Shown piece after piece: positions 30,517-40,400 of a stretch of 64,000 nt of DNA (positions within the stretch are counted from its first letter, which is position 1; every line of letters starts with the position of its first letter). Source of the stretch: Vibrio sp. Isolate34. GTDB lineage: Bacteria > Pseudomonadota > Gammaproteobacteria > Enterobacterales > Vibrionaceae. The position numbers were made by a program, and so were the translations under genes. The stretch lies in contig NZ_JAKEUO010000012.1 of the NCBI RefSeq assembly GCF_022397915.1, positions 80,049 to 144,048 of the forward strand, in the 5' to 3' direction. Below the pieces are notes generated by a model. The model ran no database searches. It was not told where the DNA came from and worked only from the letters and a program-made list of their open reading frames with translations.

Positions 30517-31713
30517 ATGTCTAAGCTAGTTTTAGTTTTAAACTGTGGTAGTTCTTCTCTTAAATTCGCTGTGGTTGATGCAGAAACAGGTGCTGAGCAC
30601 CTAACTGGTCTTGCTGAGTGTCTGGGTCTTCCAGAAGCTCGTATGAAGTGGAAACTTGATGGCAAGCACGAAGCACAACTAGGCGCGGGCGCAGCTCACG
30701 TAGAAGCACTATCTTTCATGGTAGAAACTATTCTTGCTTCTAAGCCTGAGCTTAAAGCTAACCTTGGCGCTATCGGTCACCGTATCGTACACGGTGGCGA
30801 GCAGTTCACTTCTTCTGCACTTATCACTGATGAAGTACTTAAGGGTATTCAAGACGCTGCAACTTTCGCACCTCTTCACAACCCAGCTCACCTTATCGGT
30901 ATCGAAGCGGCTCAACAGAACTTCCCAGGCCTTAAAAACGTTGCTGTATTTGACACTGCGTTCCACCAAACAATGCCTTCTGAGTCTTACCTATACGCTC
31001 TACCGTACAACCTGTACAAAGAGCACGGCATCCGTCGTTACGGCATGCACGGTACTTCTCACCTATTCATCACTCGTGAAGTTGCAGGCCTACTAAACAA
31101 GCCAGTTGAAGAAGTTAACATCATCAACTGTCACCTAGGTAACGGCGCTTCTGTATGTGCTATCAAGAACGGTCAATCTGTAGATACTTCTATGGGTCTT
31201 ACTCCTCTTGAAGGTCTTGTAATGGGTACTCGTTGTGGTGACCTAGATCCTGCGATCATCTTCCACCTACACGACGCTCTTGGTTACTCTGTTGAAGAAA
31301 TCAACAACATGCTAACTAAAGAGTCTGGTCTTGCTGGTCTAACTGAAGTGACTTCTGACTGTCGTTTCGTTGAAGACAACTACGGTGAGAAAGAAGAAGC
31401 AACTCGTGCAATGGACGTGTTCTGTCACCGTCTAGCTAAGTACGTAGCTGGTTACACTGCAACTCTAGAAGGTCGTCTAGACGCAATCACTTTCACTGGC
31501 GGCATCGGCGAGAACTCTGGCCCAATCCGTGAAATGGTTCTTAACCGCCTAGGCATCTTCGGCATCGAAGTTGACGGTGAAGCTAACCTTAAAGCTCGTT
31601 TCGGCGGCGAAGGTACTATCACTACAGCTAACAGCCGTATCCCAGCAATGGTTATCTCTACTAACGAAGAGCTAGTAATTGCTGAAGACACTGCGAAACT
31701 AGCAGGTCTTTAA
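30517..31713 (+). CDS. ackA: acetate kinase
   Basis: Interconverts acetyl-phosphate and acetate with ADP/ATP. The 398-residue protein has the first signature [13 protein letters not shown] at residues 4-16, the second signature YGMHGTSH (about residues 175-182) and the ASKHA-fold FTGGIGEN motif near residue 327. Codon use is strongly biased to the vibrio-preferred set, indicating high expression. It is followed by pta on the same strand, but two terminator-like hairpins separate them. Confidence 0.97.
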   Translation: MSKLVLVLNCGSSSLKFAVVDAETGAEHLTGLAECLGLPEARMKWKLDGKHEAQLGAGAAHVEALSFMVETILASKPELKANLGAIGHRIVHGGEQFTSSALITDEVLKGIQDAATFAPLHNPAHLIGIEAAQQNFPGLKNVAVFDTAFHQTMPSESYLYALPYNLYKEHGIRRYGMHGTSHLFITREVAGLLNKPVEEVNIINCHLGNGASVCAIKNGQSVDTSMGLTPLEGLVMGTRCGDLDPAIIFHLHDALGYSVEEINNMLTKESGLAGLTEVTSDCRFVEDNYGEKEEATRAMDVFCHRLAKYVAGYTATLEGRLDAITFTGGIGENSGPIREMVLNRLGIFGIEVDGEANLKARFGGEGTITTANSRIPAMVISTNEELVIAEDTAKLAGL

Positions 31714-31722
31714 TTGATTTTC

Positions 31723-31755
31723 CTGACTAGCTTCACTCGAAGCTAGTCAGTTTTT
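31723..31755 (+). terminator. ackA terminator
   Basis: CTGACTAGCTTC-ACTC-GAAGCTAGTCAG is a perfect 12-bp stem followed by TTTTT, 9 bp after the ackA stop codon. Confidence 0.9.
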
Positions 31756-31771
31756 CATATCAAGAAAATGG

Positions 31772-31836
31772 GGCTCAACTTCTATTCCTACCCCAATTTA
31801 AATATCGGTGGGAATAGCAGTTGAGCTTTTTTTATT
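31772..31836 (+). terminator. second terminator or attenuator before pta
   Basis: GCTCAACT...AGTTGAGC outer stem with an inner TATTCC/GGAATA stem, followed by a run of seven Ts, ending about 25 bp before the pta start. A stop signal so close to the next gene suggests attenuation of pta; this is inference. Confidence 0.75.
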
Positions 31837-31860
31837 TCCAATAGTCAAAGGTGTTCGTCA

Positions 31861-34026
31861 ATGTCACGTACTATTATGCTTATCCCTACAAGCGCTGGTG
31901 TTGGTCTTACTAGTGTTAGCATGGGTGTTCTTCGCGCTATGGAGCGTAAGGGCGTAAGTGTTTCTTTCTACAAGCCAATCGCTCAGCCTCGCAGCGGTGG
32001 TGATCAACCAGATCTAACGTCTACTATTATCAGCGTAAACAGCGACATTAAGATTGGTGAGCCAATCGCAATGACTAAAGCTGAAGCTTTGATCGGTAGC
32101 GAAAAAATGGACGTACTTCTTGAGTCTGTTGTTGAGCAATACAACAAGATCAACAAAGACGCAGAAGTAACGCTAATCGAAGGTCTAGTACCTACTCGTA
32201 AGCACCCATTTGCTAACCAAGTAAACGCGGAAATCGCGAAAACACTTGGCGCGGAGATCGTATTCGTTGCGACTCCTGGTACTGACAACCCTACGCAACT
32301 TAAAGAGCGTATCGAAGTAGCATGTTCTAACTTCGGAGGTACTAAGAACAAGAACATCAAAGGCGTAATCATCAACAAGCTTAACGCTCCTGTTGATGAA
32401 GCTGGCCGTACTCGCCCTGACCTATCTGAAATCTTCGACGATGCAGATACAGCTCAGCAAGCGAACCTTGAAGTAATGCAAATCTTCAACTCTAGCCCTA
32501 TCCGTGTTCTTGGCTGTGTGCCATGGAGCATCGACCTAATCGCAACTCGTGCGGTTGATATGGCTAAGCACCTTAACGCTGAAATCATCAACGAAGGTGA
32601 AATCGCGACTCGTCGTATTAAGAGCATCACTTTCTGTGCACGTTCTCTACCGCACATGATTGAGCACTTTAAGCCAGGTTCACTGCTAGTAACTTCTGCA
32701 GACCGTCCTGACGTTATCGTTGCTGCTGCTCTTGCTGCGAAAAACGGCGTTGAGATTGGCGCAATCCTGCTTACTGGCGGTTACGACATCCCAGAAAGCA
32801 TTGCTAACCTATGTGCACCAGCATTCGCTTCAGGTCTACCGATCTTCAAGGCGCAAGGTAACACTTGGCAGACGTCTCTAAACCTACAGAGCTTCAACCT
32901 AGAAGTTCCTGCAGACGATAAAGAGCGTATTGAATTCGTTAACGATCACGTTGCAAGCCACATCGATGGCCCTTGGATTGACTCTCTATCTGAAGGCACT
33001 CAAGGCATCCGTCGTCTAAGCCCACCAGCATTCCGTTACCAGCTAACTGAATTCGCTCGTAAAGCGGCTAAGCGCATCGTTCTTCCTGAAGGTGATGAGC
33101 CACGTACAGTTAAAGCTGCGGCTATCTGTGCTGAGCGCGGTATCGCGACTTGTGTACTTCTAGGTAACCCAGAAGAAATCCGTCGTGTTGCTGCACAGCA
33201 AGGTGTTGAGCTTGGCGCTGGCGTTGAGATCATCGATTCTGCATCAGTTCGCGAAAACTACGTAGCTCGTCTAGTTGAACTTCGTGGCGCTAAAGGTATG
33301 ACTGAAGTTGTAGCTCGTGAGAAGCTAGAAGATTCAGTATTCCTAGGCACTATGATGCTTGAAGCTGGTGAAGTTGACGGCCTAGTTTCTGGCGCTGTTC
33401 ACACAACGGCGAACACTATCGTTCCTCCGTTCCAGATCATCAAGACTGCTCCTGATGCTTCTATCGTATCTTCAATCTTCTTCATGCTTCTGCCTGATCA
33501 AGTTCTTGTATACGGTGACTGTGCGATCAACCCAGATCCAACAGCTGAACAGCTTGCTGAAATCGCTATTCAATCTGCAGATTCTGCTGCGGCATTCGGT
33601 ATCGACCCACGCGTTGCTATGATCTCTTACTCTACTGGTGAATCTGGTAAGGGTGCAGACGTAGATAAAGTACGTGAAGCAACTAAGATTGCTCAAGAGA
33701 AACGTCCAGATCTAGTGATCGACGGCCCTCTACAGTACGACGCGGCTATCATGGAAAACGTTGCTGCTTCTAAAGCACCAAACTCTCCAGTAGCAGGTAA
33801 AGCGACTGTATTCGTATTCCCAGACCTAAACACTGGTAACACGACTTACAAAGCTGTACAGCGTTCAGCGGACCTAGTATCTATCGGTCCAATGCTTCAA
33901 GGTATGCGCAAGCCAGTAAATGACTTGTCTCGTGGCGCTCTAGTAGACGACATCGTTTACACAGTAGCTCTAACGGCTATCCAAGCAGACCAAGCAGCTC
34001 AAGCTGAAGAAAAAGTAATTAACTAA
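31861..34026 (+). CDS. pta: phosphate acetyltransferase
   Basis: Converts acetyl-CoA and phosphate to acetyl-phosphate, paired with AckA in overflow metabolism; acetyl-phosphate also feeds response regulators. The 721-residue protein is the long class II form. It has an N-terminal P-loop/DRTGG region (about residues 1-380; [19 protein letters not shown]) and a C-terminal catalytic PTA_PTB domain (about 390-715; [38 protein letters not shown]). Length and motifs are complete. It ends at a strong terminator. Confidence 0.97.
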   Translation: MSRTIMLIPTSAGVGLTSVSMGVLRAMERKGVSVSFYKPIAQPRSGGDQPDLTSTIISVNSDIKIGEPIAMTKAEALIGSEKMDVLLESVVEQYNKINKDAEVTLIEGLVPTRKHPFANQVNAEIAKTLGAEIVFVATPGTDNPTQLKERIEVACSNFGGTKNKNIKGVIINKLNAPVDEAGRTRPDLSEIFDDADTAQQANLEVMQIFNSSPIRVLGCVPWSIDLIATRAVDMAKHLNAEIINEGEIATRRIKSITFCARSLPHMIEHFKPGSLLVTSADRPDVIVAAALAAKNGVEIGAILLTGGYDIPESIANLCAPAFASGLPIFKAQGNTWQTSLNLQSFNLEVPADDKERIEFVNDHVASHIDGPWIDSLSEGTQGIRRLSPPAFRYQLTEFARKAAKRIVLPEGDEPRTVKAAAICAERGIATCVLLGNPEEIRRVAAQQGVELGAGVEIIDSASVRENYVARLVELRGAKGMTEVVAREKLEDSVFLGTMMLEAGEVDGLVSGAVHTTANTIVPPFQIIKTAPDASIVSSIFFMLLPDQVLVYGDCAINPDPTAEQLAEIAIQSADSAAAFGIDPRVAMISYSTGESGKGADVDKVREATKIAQEKRPDLVIDGPLQYDAAIMENVAASKAPNSPVAGKATVFVFPDLNTGNTTYKAVQRSADLVSIGPMLQGMRKPVNDLSRGALVDDIVYTVALTAIQADQAAQAEEKVIN

Positions 34027-34062
34027 TTACCTTTTCATGTCCTAAGGGACTTTAAGAGTGTT

Positions 34063-34093
34063 AAAGCCCATGCAATTGCGTGGGCTTTTTTTA
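34063..34093 (+). terminator. pta terminator
   Basis: AAAGCCCATGCAATTGCGTGGGCTTT, a near-perfect stem, followed by TTTTT. Confidence 0.9.
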
Positions 34094-34148
34094 TGTCTTA
34101 TTATTGTATAGCATACCAAATAATAGGTTTAGAAGGTGAAAGTGACAC

Positions 34149-35153
34149 ATGTCGATTGAATTTACCAAAGAGTCAGCAATACGTGATCATGTATTAAAAA
34201 GTGTGAGTATCGCACTCGCCCTTTTTGTGTTGGTCGTTGCTTCTTCAAATTTCTTTTTGAGTAAAGATTATGCTCTCGGCAGTCTGGAAGTGCTTATCTC
34301 ACTGATCCTTTTCCACGTCTATTACGAGACTAAACGTGGCTTTTCACTTTCTTGGCAACCTCTGTTGTTAGCAACTGTGATTACTGGAGGTCTGATCTAT
34401 GGATTTGCGAACGCGAAACCACAAGCTGCTATCATCATGTGGGTCTTTGTCCTGCCTCCACTGTACCAACTACTGTTTAACCGATTCATTGGCTCGCTGT
34501 TCACTTTCGCGATGCTAGGGGCGACCGCATTGTTTTACTTCCCTAACCTATTCAGCGAAGGCGTTTACCCTTTTGCATTCGTAAACTTCGTTATCCCATA
34601 TTCGATGATTTGGCTCATCTCATTCAATCATGAGTCAGTGCGTATTGGTGTGAAAGAACGACTTGAACAACTGGCGCGAACTGATGCCCTAACCAGTGCG
34701 TTCAATCGGCTGGCCCTACAACAAGATGCTTTGAACACACTACATCACAGCCCAGCTGACTACTTACTGCATTTCGACTTAGATTGGTTTAAAACGGTCA
34801 ATGATACCTACGGACACAGTATTGGTGACCAGGTTCTAAAAGAAGTGGTGTCTGAAACACAACGAGTCTTACCAAGCGGTAAGGTTTATCGAATTGGCGG
34901 TGAGGAGTTTTGTGTCATCTTTGAAGCTGAGAACTTTGAGGATGCGACAACGAAAGCTGATGAGCTAAAAGAGTCGATTGCTGAAATGGCTATATCTAAA
35001 GGCAATCACCACATCAAGGTCACCATCAGCGGTGGATTGATTGAACTCTCATCCCTGGGAATGACTGAACAACTTGATGATGCTTTGCAGAGAACTGATA
35101 AAGCACTCTACAAAGCAAAACAGTCAGGAAGAAATTTAATTGTCGCGGCTTAG
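34149..35153 (+). CDS. diguanylate cyclase with N-terminal multi-pass membrane domain
   Basis: 334-residue GGDEF protein. The first ~165 residues contain about five or six hydrophobic helices and no recognisable soluble sensor; the rest is a GGDEF domain with LARTDALTSAFNR near residue 175 and the active-site motif GGEEF near residue 255. The position five residues before GGEEF reads LPSG rather than RxxD, so the product-inhibition site is missing, unlike the other cyclase in this window. It overlaps the convergent yqjG by 4 bp at the stop codons. Confidence 0.88.
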   Translation: MSIEFTKESAIRDHVLKSVSIALALFVLVVASSNFFLSKDYALGSLEVLISLILFHVYYETKRGFSLSWQPLLLATVITGGLIYGFANAKPQAAIIMWVFVLPPLYQLLFNRFIGSLFTFAMLGATALFYFPNLFSEGVYPFAFVNFVIPYSMIWLISFNHESVRIGVKERLEQLARTDALTSAFNRLALQQDALNTLHHSPADYLLHFDLDWFKTVNDTYGHSIGDQVLKEVVSETQRVLPSGKVYRIGGEEFCVIFEAENFEDATTKADELKESIAEMAISKGNHHIKVTISGGLIELSSLGMTEQLDDALQRTDKALYKAKQSGRNLIVAA

Positions 35154-36091
35154 AGACCACGTCCGTGAGGTGAGTCTAAATCCAGATCTGGCCCTTTAGG
35201 CACCACTTGAGTCGGGTTGATACCAGTGTGGCTGTAGTAGTAGTGACGCTTGATATGGTAAAAATCGGTCGTCTCTTTGATCCCTTCGATCTGATACAGC
35301 TCTTTTAGGTAACCCTGAATATTTGCGTAGTCCTCAATTCGCTGCTTGTTACACTTGAAGTGGCCAACATACACTGCATCGAATCGAACCAAGGTCGTAA
35401 ACAACCGCCAATCCGCTTCTGTAATCTCGTTACCTGCCAGATAACGGTTTTCGCTAAGGTGGGTATCCACTTTGTCTAACGCTTCAAATAACGCGTCATA
35501 CGCTTCTTCATAAGCTTCTTGTGTGGTCGCGAAGCCGGTACGATAAACGCCGTTATTGATGTTCGGATAGATGTAGTCGTTCCACTCGTCAATCTTGCTC
35601 GCCAATTCCCATGGGTAGTAATCATCGGTGTTACCTGTTAACTCATTAAATTCTGAATTGAACATGCGGATGATTTCAGACGACTCGTTGCTAACGATGG
35701 TGTTGGTTTTCTTATCCCATAAAACAGGAACCGTTACTCGACCTGAATAGTCCGGTTTGGCTTGGGTGTAGATTTGGTGCATGCGAGTGTGACCGAACAG
35801 AGGCTCAGGCAAGCCCATTTGCCACCCTTCACTCATCATGTCAGGGCAAACTACTGTCACATCGATGTGATCGGTTAGGTCTTTCAGTTCACGGAAGATC
35901 AGCGTGCGATGCGCCCACGGACAAGCTAACGATACATATAGGTGGTAACGACCACTTTCTGGCTCAAATTGCGCTCCGGCTTTATTTTCAACCCAGTTGC
36001 GAAAGCCCGCATCTTCACGAACGAACTTACCACCGCTTTCTTTGGTGTCGTACCACACGTCGTGCCAAACACCTTCAACTAACTTACCCAT
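35150..36091 (-). CDS. yqjG: glutathionyl-hydroquinone reductase
   Basis: Xi-class glutathione transferase that reduces glutathionyl-hydroquinones. From ATG 36091 the protein has 313 residues and starts MGKLVEGVWHDVWYDTK, like E. coli YqjG. The catalytic cysteine is in the LACPWAHRT motif (about residue 57) and the C-terminal half is helical. The frame is open two codons upstream to a TTG, but AGGGG is better spaced for the ATG. Its stop codon overlaps that of the diguanylate cyclase. Confidence 0.93.
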   Translation of the reverse strand: MGKLVEGVWHDVWYDTKESGGKFVREDAGFRNWVENKAGAQFEPESGRYHLYVSLACPWAHRTLIFRELKDLTDHIDVTVVCPDMMSEGWQMGLPEPLFGHTRMHQIYTQAKPDYSGRVTVPVLWDKKTNTIVSNESSEIIRMFNSEFNELTGNTDDYYPWELASKIDEWNDYIYPNINNGVYRTGFATTQEAYEEAYDALFEALDKVDTHLSENRYLAGNEITEADWRLFTTLVRFDAVYVGHFKCNKQRIEDYANIQGYLKELYQIEGIKETTDFYHIKRHYYYSHTGINPTQVVPKGPDLDLDSPHGRGL

Positions 36092-36120
36092 ATCCAAACC
36101 CCTGTAATGCTAACTTTTTT

Positions 36121-36281
36121 ATACCAATCACAGTAAGTAAATGTTCAGAAATAGCGTAGAGAAAAGGCTTGAGAACAAGGAAGAATTTTTCTGTTAGTAG
36201 CTATCTACAATCAAAAATTCTAACGCCGTTATCGAGCGTTTTAACAAGCTAGTATGAGCAGTTATTTACTACGATTGGTAT
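36121..36281. mobile_element. MITE-like element with terminal inverted repeats
   Basis: A 161-bp block in the yqjG/opp gap begins with ATACCAATCACAGTAAGTAA and ends with the near inverse complement, reading ATACCAATCGTAGTAAATAA on the other strand. Inside, GAATTTTT and AAAAATTC form a nested inverted pair, so the whole block can fold as one long hairpin. No ORF is present. The architecture is that of a non-autonomous miniature inverted-repeat element; the parent transposase is not in this window. Confidence 0.7.
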
Positions 36282-36287
36282 TAGTAT

Positions 36288-36328
36288 AAAAAAAGCCAAC
36301 TTTTTCAAAACTAGAAGAAGTTGGCTTA
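36288..36328 (-). terminator. hairpin downstream of opp operon (distal)
   Basis: AGCCAACTT...AAGTTGGCT stem with seven As on the plus-strand left side, which is a T7 tail for minus-strand transcripts. It lies beyond the proximal opp terminator and next to the MITE-like element. Confidence 0.6.
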
Positions 36329-36384
36329 GTTGTTCGAATATTTTGATGAAGCTTGTTGAGCGGACCAATAAGCCTAAACCTAAG

Positions 36385-36420
36385 ACAAAAAAAGCGCGAC
36401 TCTAATAACTAGTCGCGCTT
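36385..36420 (-). terminator. oppABCDF terminator
   Basis: AAGCGCGACT / AGTCGCGCTT stem with a 9-nt loop; on the minus strand it is followed by TTTTT. It is 36 bp beyond the oppF stop codon. Confidence 0.85.
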
Positions 36421-36455
36421 AAGCCTGTCACAGGCTGAACCGTTTTAAATAGGCT

Positions 36456-37448
36456 CTAGACTTGTACGTGCAAGCAAGATACTGCGTGAACGTCATCGCC
36501 TTGAATCGTTGGCTTAGTTTGCGCACACGCCTCTGTCGCTTGTGGGCAACGAGTACGGAACACACAACCTGATGGCGGATTGATTGGTGACGGTAGATCA
36601 CCTTCCAACATCTGAATGGTTTTGCTGCGCTCTAAGCGAGGATCTGGAATTGGAACTGCAGACATCAACGCTTTGGTGTACGGGTGCTTAGGATCAGAGA
36701 ACAATGCTTCTGATTCGCCAAGTTCTACCGCGTTGCCTAAGTACATCACCAACACACGGTCAGAAATGTGTTTAACAACCGACAAATCGTGCGCGATGAA
36801 TACCAAAGACAAACCTAACTCTTTTTGTAGCTCCTTCAGAAGGTTAACTACTTGAGCTTGGATAGATACATCCAATGCTGAAACTGGTTCATCACAGATG
36901 ATCATCTTAGGCTTCAAGATGAGAGCACGTGCGATACCGATACGCTGACACTGACCACCGGAGAACTCATGCGGGTAACGGTTGATTACGTTTGGTAGCA
37001 AACCAACCTTTGCCATCATCTCTTTAACTCGGTCCTTCACTTCCTGTTTAGAAAGCTCTGGGTAAAAAGTCTCTAGAGGCTCTGCAATGATGTCACCAAC
37101 AGACATACGCGGGTTAAGCGATGCGAGCGGGTCTTGGAAGATCATCTGAATCTCTTTACGAGTTTCGCGACGCTGTACTTCCTGCATTTTAGTCAAGTCT
37201 TGGCCTAACCACATCACTTCGCCGTCTGTCGCTTCAACCAAACCAATGATTGCACGAGCAAATGTCGATTTACCACAACCAGACTCACCTACTACACCCA
37301 GCGTTTCTCCTTCGTAAAGGTGGATATCAACGCCATCAACAGCTTTCAGGTTTGACGGTTTTGCCCAAGGCCACGCTGATTTAGCTGCGATGCTAAAGTG
37401 AACTTTCAGGTCTTTAATATCTAGTAATAACTGTTTATCTACACTCAT
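36456..37448 (-). CDS. oppF: oligopeptide ABC transporter ATP-binding protein OppF
   Basis: One of the two ATPases of the oligopeptide importer. From ATG 37448 it is 330 residues, with Walker A GESGCGKST near residue 56, the ABC signature FSGGQCQR near residue 160 and Walker B MIICDEP. The C-terminal oligo_HPY region carries the Cys cluster (CVFRTRCPQ...C). The ATG overlaps the oppD TGA (ATGA), which argues for this start over an upstream TTG and indicates translational coupling. Confidence 0.96.
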   Translation of the reverse strand: MSVDKQLLLDIKDLKVHFSIAAKSAWPWAKPSNLKAVDGVDIHLYEGETLGVVGESGCGKSTFARAIIGLVEATDGEVMWLGQDLTKMQEVQRRETRKEIQMIFQDPLASLNPRMSVGDIIAEPLETFYPELSKQEVKDRVKEMMAKVGLLPNVINRYPHEFSGGQCQRIGIARALILKPKMIICDEPVSALDVSIQAQVVNLLKELQKELGLSLVFIAHDLSVVKHISDRVLVMYLGNAVELGESEALFSDPKHPYTKALMSAVPIPDPRLERSKTIQMLEGDLPSPINPPSGCVFRTRCPQATEACAQTKPTIQGDDVHAVSCLHVQV

Positions 37449-38416
37449 TTTGTCCAAGTCTCCCAGTCAGAAAAACAAGCACGCTGACGGTCATTACCAA
37501 ATGGCGTCAAAATAGGTGCTTCTTGCTTACAACGATCCATTACGCGGTGACAACGGTCTTGGTAAGGACAGCCTGTTGGCAGGCGAAGTAAGTTTGGTGG
37601 ATTACCTGGAATAGTCGGTAGAATTTCACCTTCTGTATCCAAACGAGGAATCGCTTTCAGTAGGCCCTCTGCGTATGGATGGCTTGGCTCGTAGAAGATT
37701 TCATCAACCGTGCCGTACTCCATTGTACGACCCGCGTACATCACAAGTACTTTGTCACATGAACCTGCAACCACACCCAAATCGTGGGTGATCATGATGA
37801 TTGCCGTGTTGAACTCATCTTTCAATTCGTTTAGCAATTCCATGATTTGCGCTTGAATGGTTACATCCAAAGCGGTTGTTGGTTCATCAGCGATAAGCAA
37901 TTTAGGACGACACAATAGTGCCATTGCGATCATCACACGTTGACGCATACCGCCAGAAAATTCGTGTGGGTACATAGTGATACGCTTGCGTGCTTCAGGG
38001 ATTTTAACCGCTTCAAGCATGCGTACTGATTCTTCAAACGCCTCTGCTTTACCCATGCCTTTGTGCAGCATAAGTACTTCCATCAGCTGATCACTTACTT
38101 TCATGTAAGGGTTCAGTGATGTCATCGGGTCTTGGAAGATCATCGCGATCTGTTCAGCACGAACTTTGTTCAACGCTTTTTCAGGTAGGTTAAGGATTTC
38201 ATTGCCTTCAAACTTTGCACTGCCTGAGATGATGCCGTTCTTAGCCAGCAGCCCCATCAGTGCAAATACCGTTTGTGATTTACCTGAACCTGACTCACCC
38301 ACGATACCCAGCGTTTCACCTTGGTTAAGTGAGAAATTCAAGTCGTTTACTGCAGTTACGATACCATCTTGCGTGGTAAATTCGACGCGCAGATCTTTGA
38401 CATCTAATAAGCTCAT
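37445..38416 (-). CDS. oppD: oligopeptide ABC transporter ATP-binding protein OppD
   Basis: Second ATPase of the Opp importer. The 323-residue protein has Walker A GESGSGKSQ near residue 38, signature FSGGMRQRV near residue 152, Walker B LLIADEPTTALD and the C-terminal cysteine cluster (CPYQDRCHRVMDRC) typical of the oligo_HPY extension, which can carry an iron-sulfur cluster in relatives. Overlaps oppF by 4 bp and follows oppC after 42 bp. Confidence 0.96.
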   Translation of the reverse strand: MSLLDVKDLRVEFTTQDGIVTAVNDLNFSLNQGETLGIVGESGSGKSQTVFALMGLLAKNGIISGSAKFEGNEILNLPEKALNKVRAEQIAMIFQDPMTSLNPYMKVSDQLMEVLMLHKGMGKAEAFEESVRMLEAVKIPEARKRITMYPHEFSGGMRQRVMIAMALLCRPKLLIADEPTTALDVTIQAQIMELLNELKDEFNTAIIMITHDLGVVAGSCDKVLVMYAGRTMEYGTVDEIFYEPSHPYAEGLLKAIPRLDTEGEILPTIPGNPPNLLRLPTGCPYQDRCHRVMDRCKQEAPILTPFGNDRQRACFSDWETWTK

Positions 38417-38458
38417 TATTGCTTCCTTAATCTTTTATAGCTTTTAATTGCTATTTCG

Positions 38459-39367
38459 TTATCTGTCTTTTGGATCAAGCGCATCGCGCAGACCATCACC
38501 TACGTAGTTAAAGCAGAACAGCGTAACTACCATGAATACCGCAGGGAATGCCAGTTGCCAGATTGCAACTTCCATTGTTTGCGAGCCTTCTTGTAACAGC
38601 GCGCCCCAACTTGTCATAGGCTCTTGAACACCAAGACCAAGGAAAGATAAGAATGATTCTGTAAGGATCATGCTTGGAATAAGCAGCGTAGAGTAAACCG
38701 CTACGATGCCTAGCACGTTCGGTACGATATGACGTGTAATGATCTTCCATTTGCTTACACCACATACGTGTGCAGCTTCAATGAACTCTTTACTACGTAA
38801 GCTTAAAGTTTGACCACGTACAATACGCGCCATATCTAGCCAAGCAATCGCACCAATCGCAACGAAGATTAGGATGATGTTACGACCAAAGAATGTAACT
38901 AGAACGATAACTAGGAACATGAATGGAACCGCGTACAAGATCTCTAGGATACGCATCATCACTCGGTCAGTACGACCACCAATGAAGCCAGAAGCTGCAC
39001 CGTAAAGCGTACCAATCAGTACCGCTACGAATGCACCCATCACACCAACCATTAATGAGATACGGCCACCAATAAGAGTACGAACATACAAATCACGGCC
39101 TAAGCTATCAGTGCCAAACCAGTGGTCCGCACTTGGCGCTGCATGCATTGCGTACCAGTCAGTATCATCATAAGTGTACTGAGCCAGCATCGGTAAGAAG
39201 ATAACTGCCAATACCATAAGCGTAAGGATAAACAGGCTTACCATTGCCGCTTTGTTTCGCATAAAACGAATGCGGGCATCCTGCCACAAACTGCGACCTT
39301 CAATTTCTAAGCTCTCAGAGAACTTTTCGATCGCTTCTAAATTTTCTTTTTTCTTCAACATAACCAT
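38459..39367 (-). CDS. oppC: oligopeptide ABC transporter permease OppC
   Basis: Inner-membrane permease of the Opp importer. The 302-residue protein has an N-terminal cytoplasmic tail with an amphipathic segment, about six membrane helices and the EAA loop (EFIEAAHVCGVSKWKIITRHI, split around residue 200). ATG 39367 is taken; an alternative ATG lies two codons downstream. It is 9 bp from oppB. Confidence 0.95.
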   Translation of the reverse strand: MVMLKKKENLEAIEKFSESLEIEGRSLWQDARIRFMRNKAAMVSLFILTLMVLAVIFLPMLAQYTYDDTDWYAMHAAPSADHWFGTDSLGRDLYVRTLIGGRISLMVGVMGAFVAVLIGTLYGAASGFIGGRTDRVMMRILEILYAVPFMFLVIVLVTFFGRNIILIFVAIGAIAWLDMARIVRGQTLSLRSKEFIEAAHVCGVSKWKIITRHIVPNVLGIVAVYSTLLIPSMILTESFLSFLGLGVQEPMTSWGALLQEGSQTMEVAIWQLAFPAVFMVVTLFCFNYVGDGLRDALDPKDR

Positions 39368-39376
39368 GCGTCCCTG

Positions 39377-40297
39377 TTAGTAGCGAATTTTCGGGTCAAT
39401 CAGCGCTAGCAAAATATCAACGATTGCGTTGAACAAGATGAATAGGAAACCAATCAAGATGGTTACACCCATTACTAGCGAGTAGTCACGGTTAAACGCG
39501 GCGTTAACAAACAGCTTGCCGATACCTGGTAAGCCGAAGATGGTTTCTACAACAACTGAACCTGTAATGATACCTACAAACGCAGGTCCCATATAAGAAA
39601 CGACAGGCAGCAGTGCTGGCTTCAGTGCATGTTTTAGAACGATGTAACGGTAACTTAGGCCTTTTGCTCGTGCAGTTCGGATAAAGTTACTGTTGAGCGT
39701 TTCAATCATGCTACCGCGAGTAATACGAGCAAATGTGGCTACGTAAAGAAGAGACATCGCGATAACTGGTAGCACGATGTACATATAAGTACCGCCGTGC
39801 CAACCACCTGCTGGGAATATGTTCCAGTGCAGAGAGAATAGGTAAATAAGCGCCGGAGCCAACACGAAGGATGGCATTACTACCCCGAGCATGGCGGTCG
39901 ACATTATGGTGTAGTCTATCCAGGTGTTGTGCTTCAAGGCGGCAATCGTTCCGACCGATACTCCCATAATCAGGGTAAAGATAAAGGCAATAAAGCCTAC
40001 CTTAGCAGATACTGGAAGTGCGACTGCGATCAGCTCATTAACGGTGTAATCTTGATATTTGAATGATGGACCGAAGTCACCTTGTAAGATATTTGTCAAA
40101 TACGTGGTGTATTGTTCAAAAACAGGTTTATCTAAGCCGTATTTAGCTTCAATGTTAGCCATAACTTCTGGCGGTAATGGGCGCTCGCTTGAAAACGGGT
40201 TACCCGGTGCGAAACGCATGAGAAAGAAAGATATAGTGATCAACACCAACATGGTTGGAATCGCTTCGAATATCCTTTTCATAATGAATTTAAGCAT
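39377..40297 (-). CDS. oppB: oligopeptide ABC transporter permease OppB
   Basis: Inner-membrane permease pairing with OppC. From ATG 40297 it has about 306 residues and starts MLKFIMKRIFEAIPTMLVL, matching the family; the nine upstream residues would need a TTG start and are unlike OppB. Six membrane helices and the EAA loop (FIRTARAKGLSYRYIVLKHAL in two halves) are visible. The gap to oppA is about 100 bp without a terminator. Confidence 0.95.
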   Translation of the reverse strand: MLKFIMKRIFEAIPTMLVLITISFFLMRFAPGNPFSSERPLPPEVMANIEAKYGLDKPVFEQYTTYLTNILQGDFGPSFKYQDYTVNELIAVALPVSAKVGFIAFIFTLIMGVSVGTIAALKHNTWIDYTIMSTAMLGVVMPSFVLAPALIYLFSLHWNIFPAGGWHGGTYMYIVLPVIAMSLLYVATFARITRGSMIETLNSNFIRTARAKGLSYRYIVLKHALKPALLPVVSYMGPAFVGIITGSVVVETIFGLPGIGKLFVNAAFNRDYSLVMGVTILIGFLFILFNAIVDILLALIDPKIRY

Positions 40298-40400
40298 AAA
40301 CTCACTCTTTTCAGTCTGTGACAATTAAAAAATAAATAGACACTGTGTGCGATTTCTCGCACACAGGTCTAAGTTAGTTATATTTTATTTTTATAGGCGG

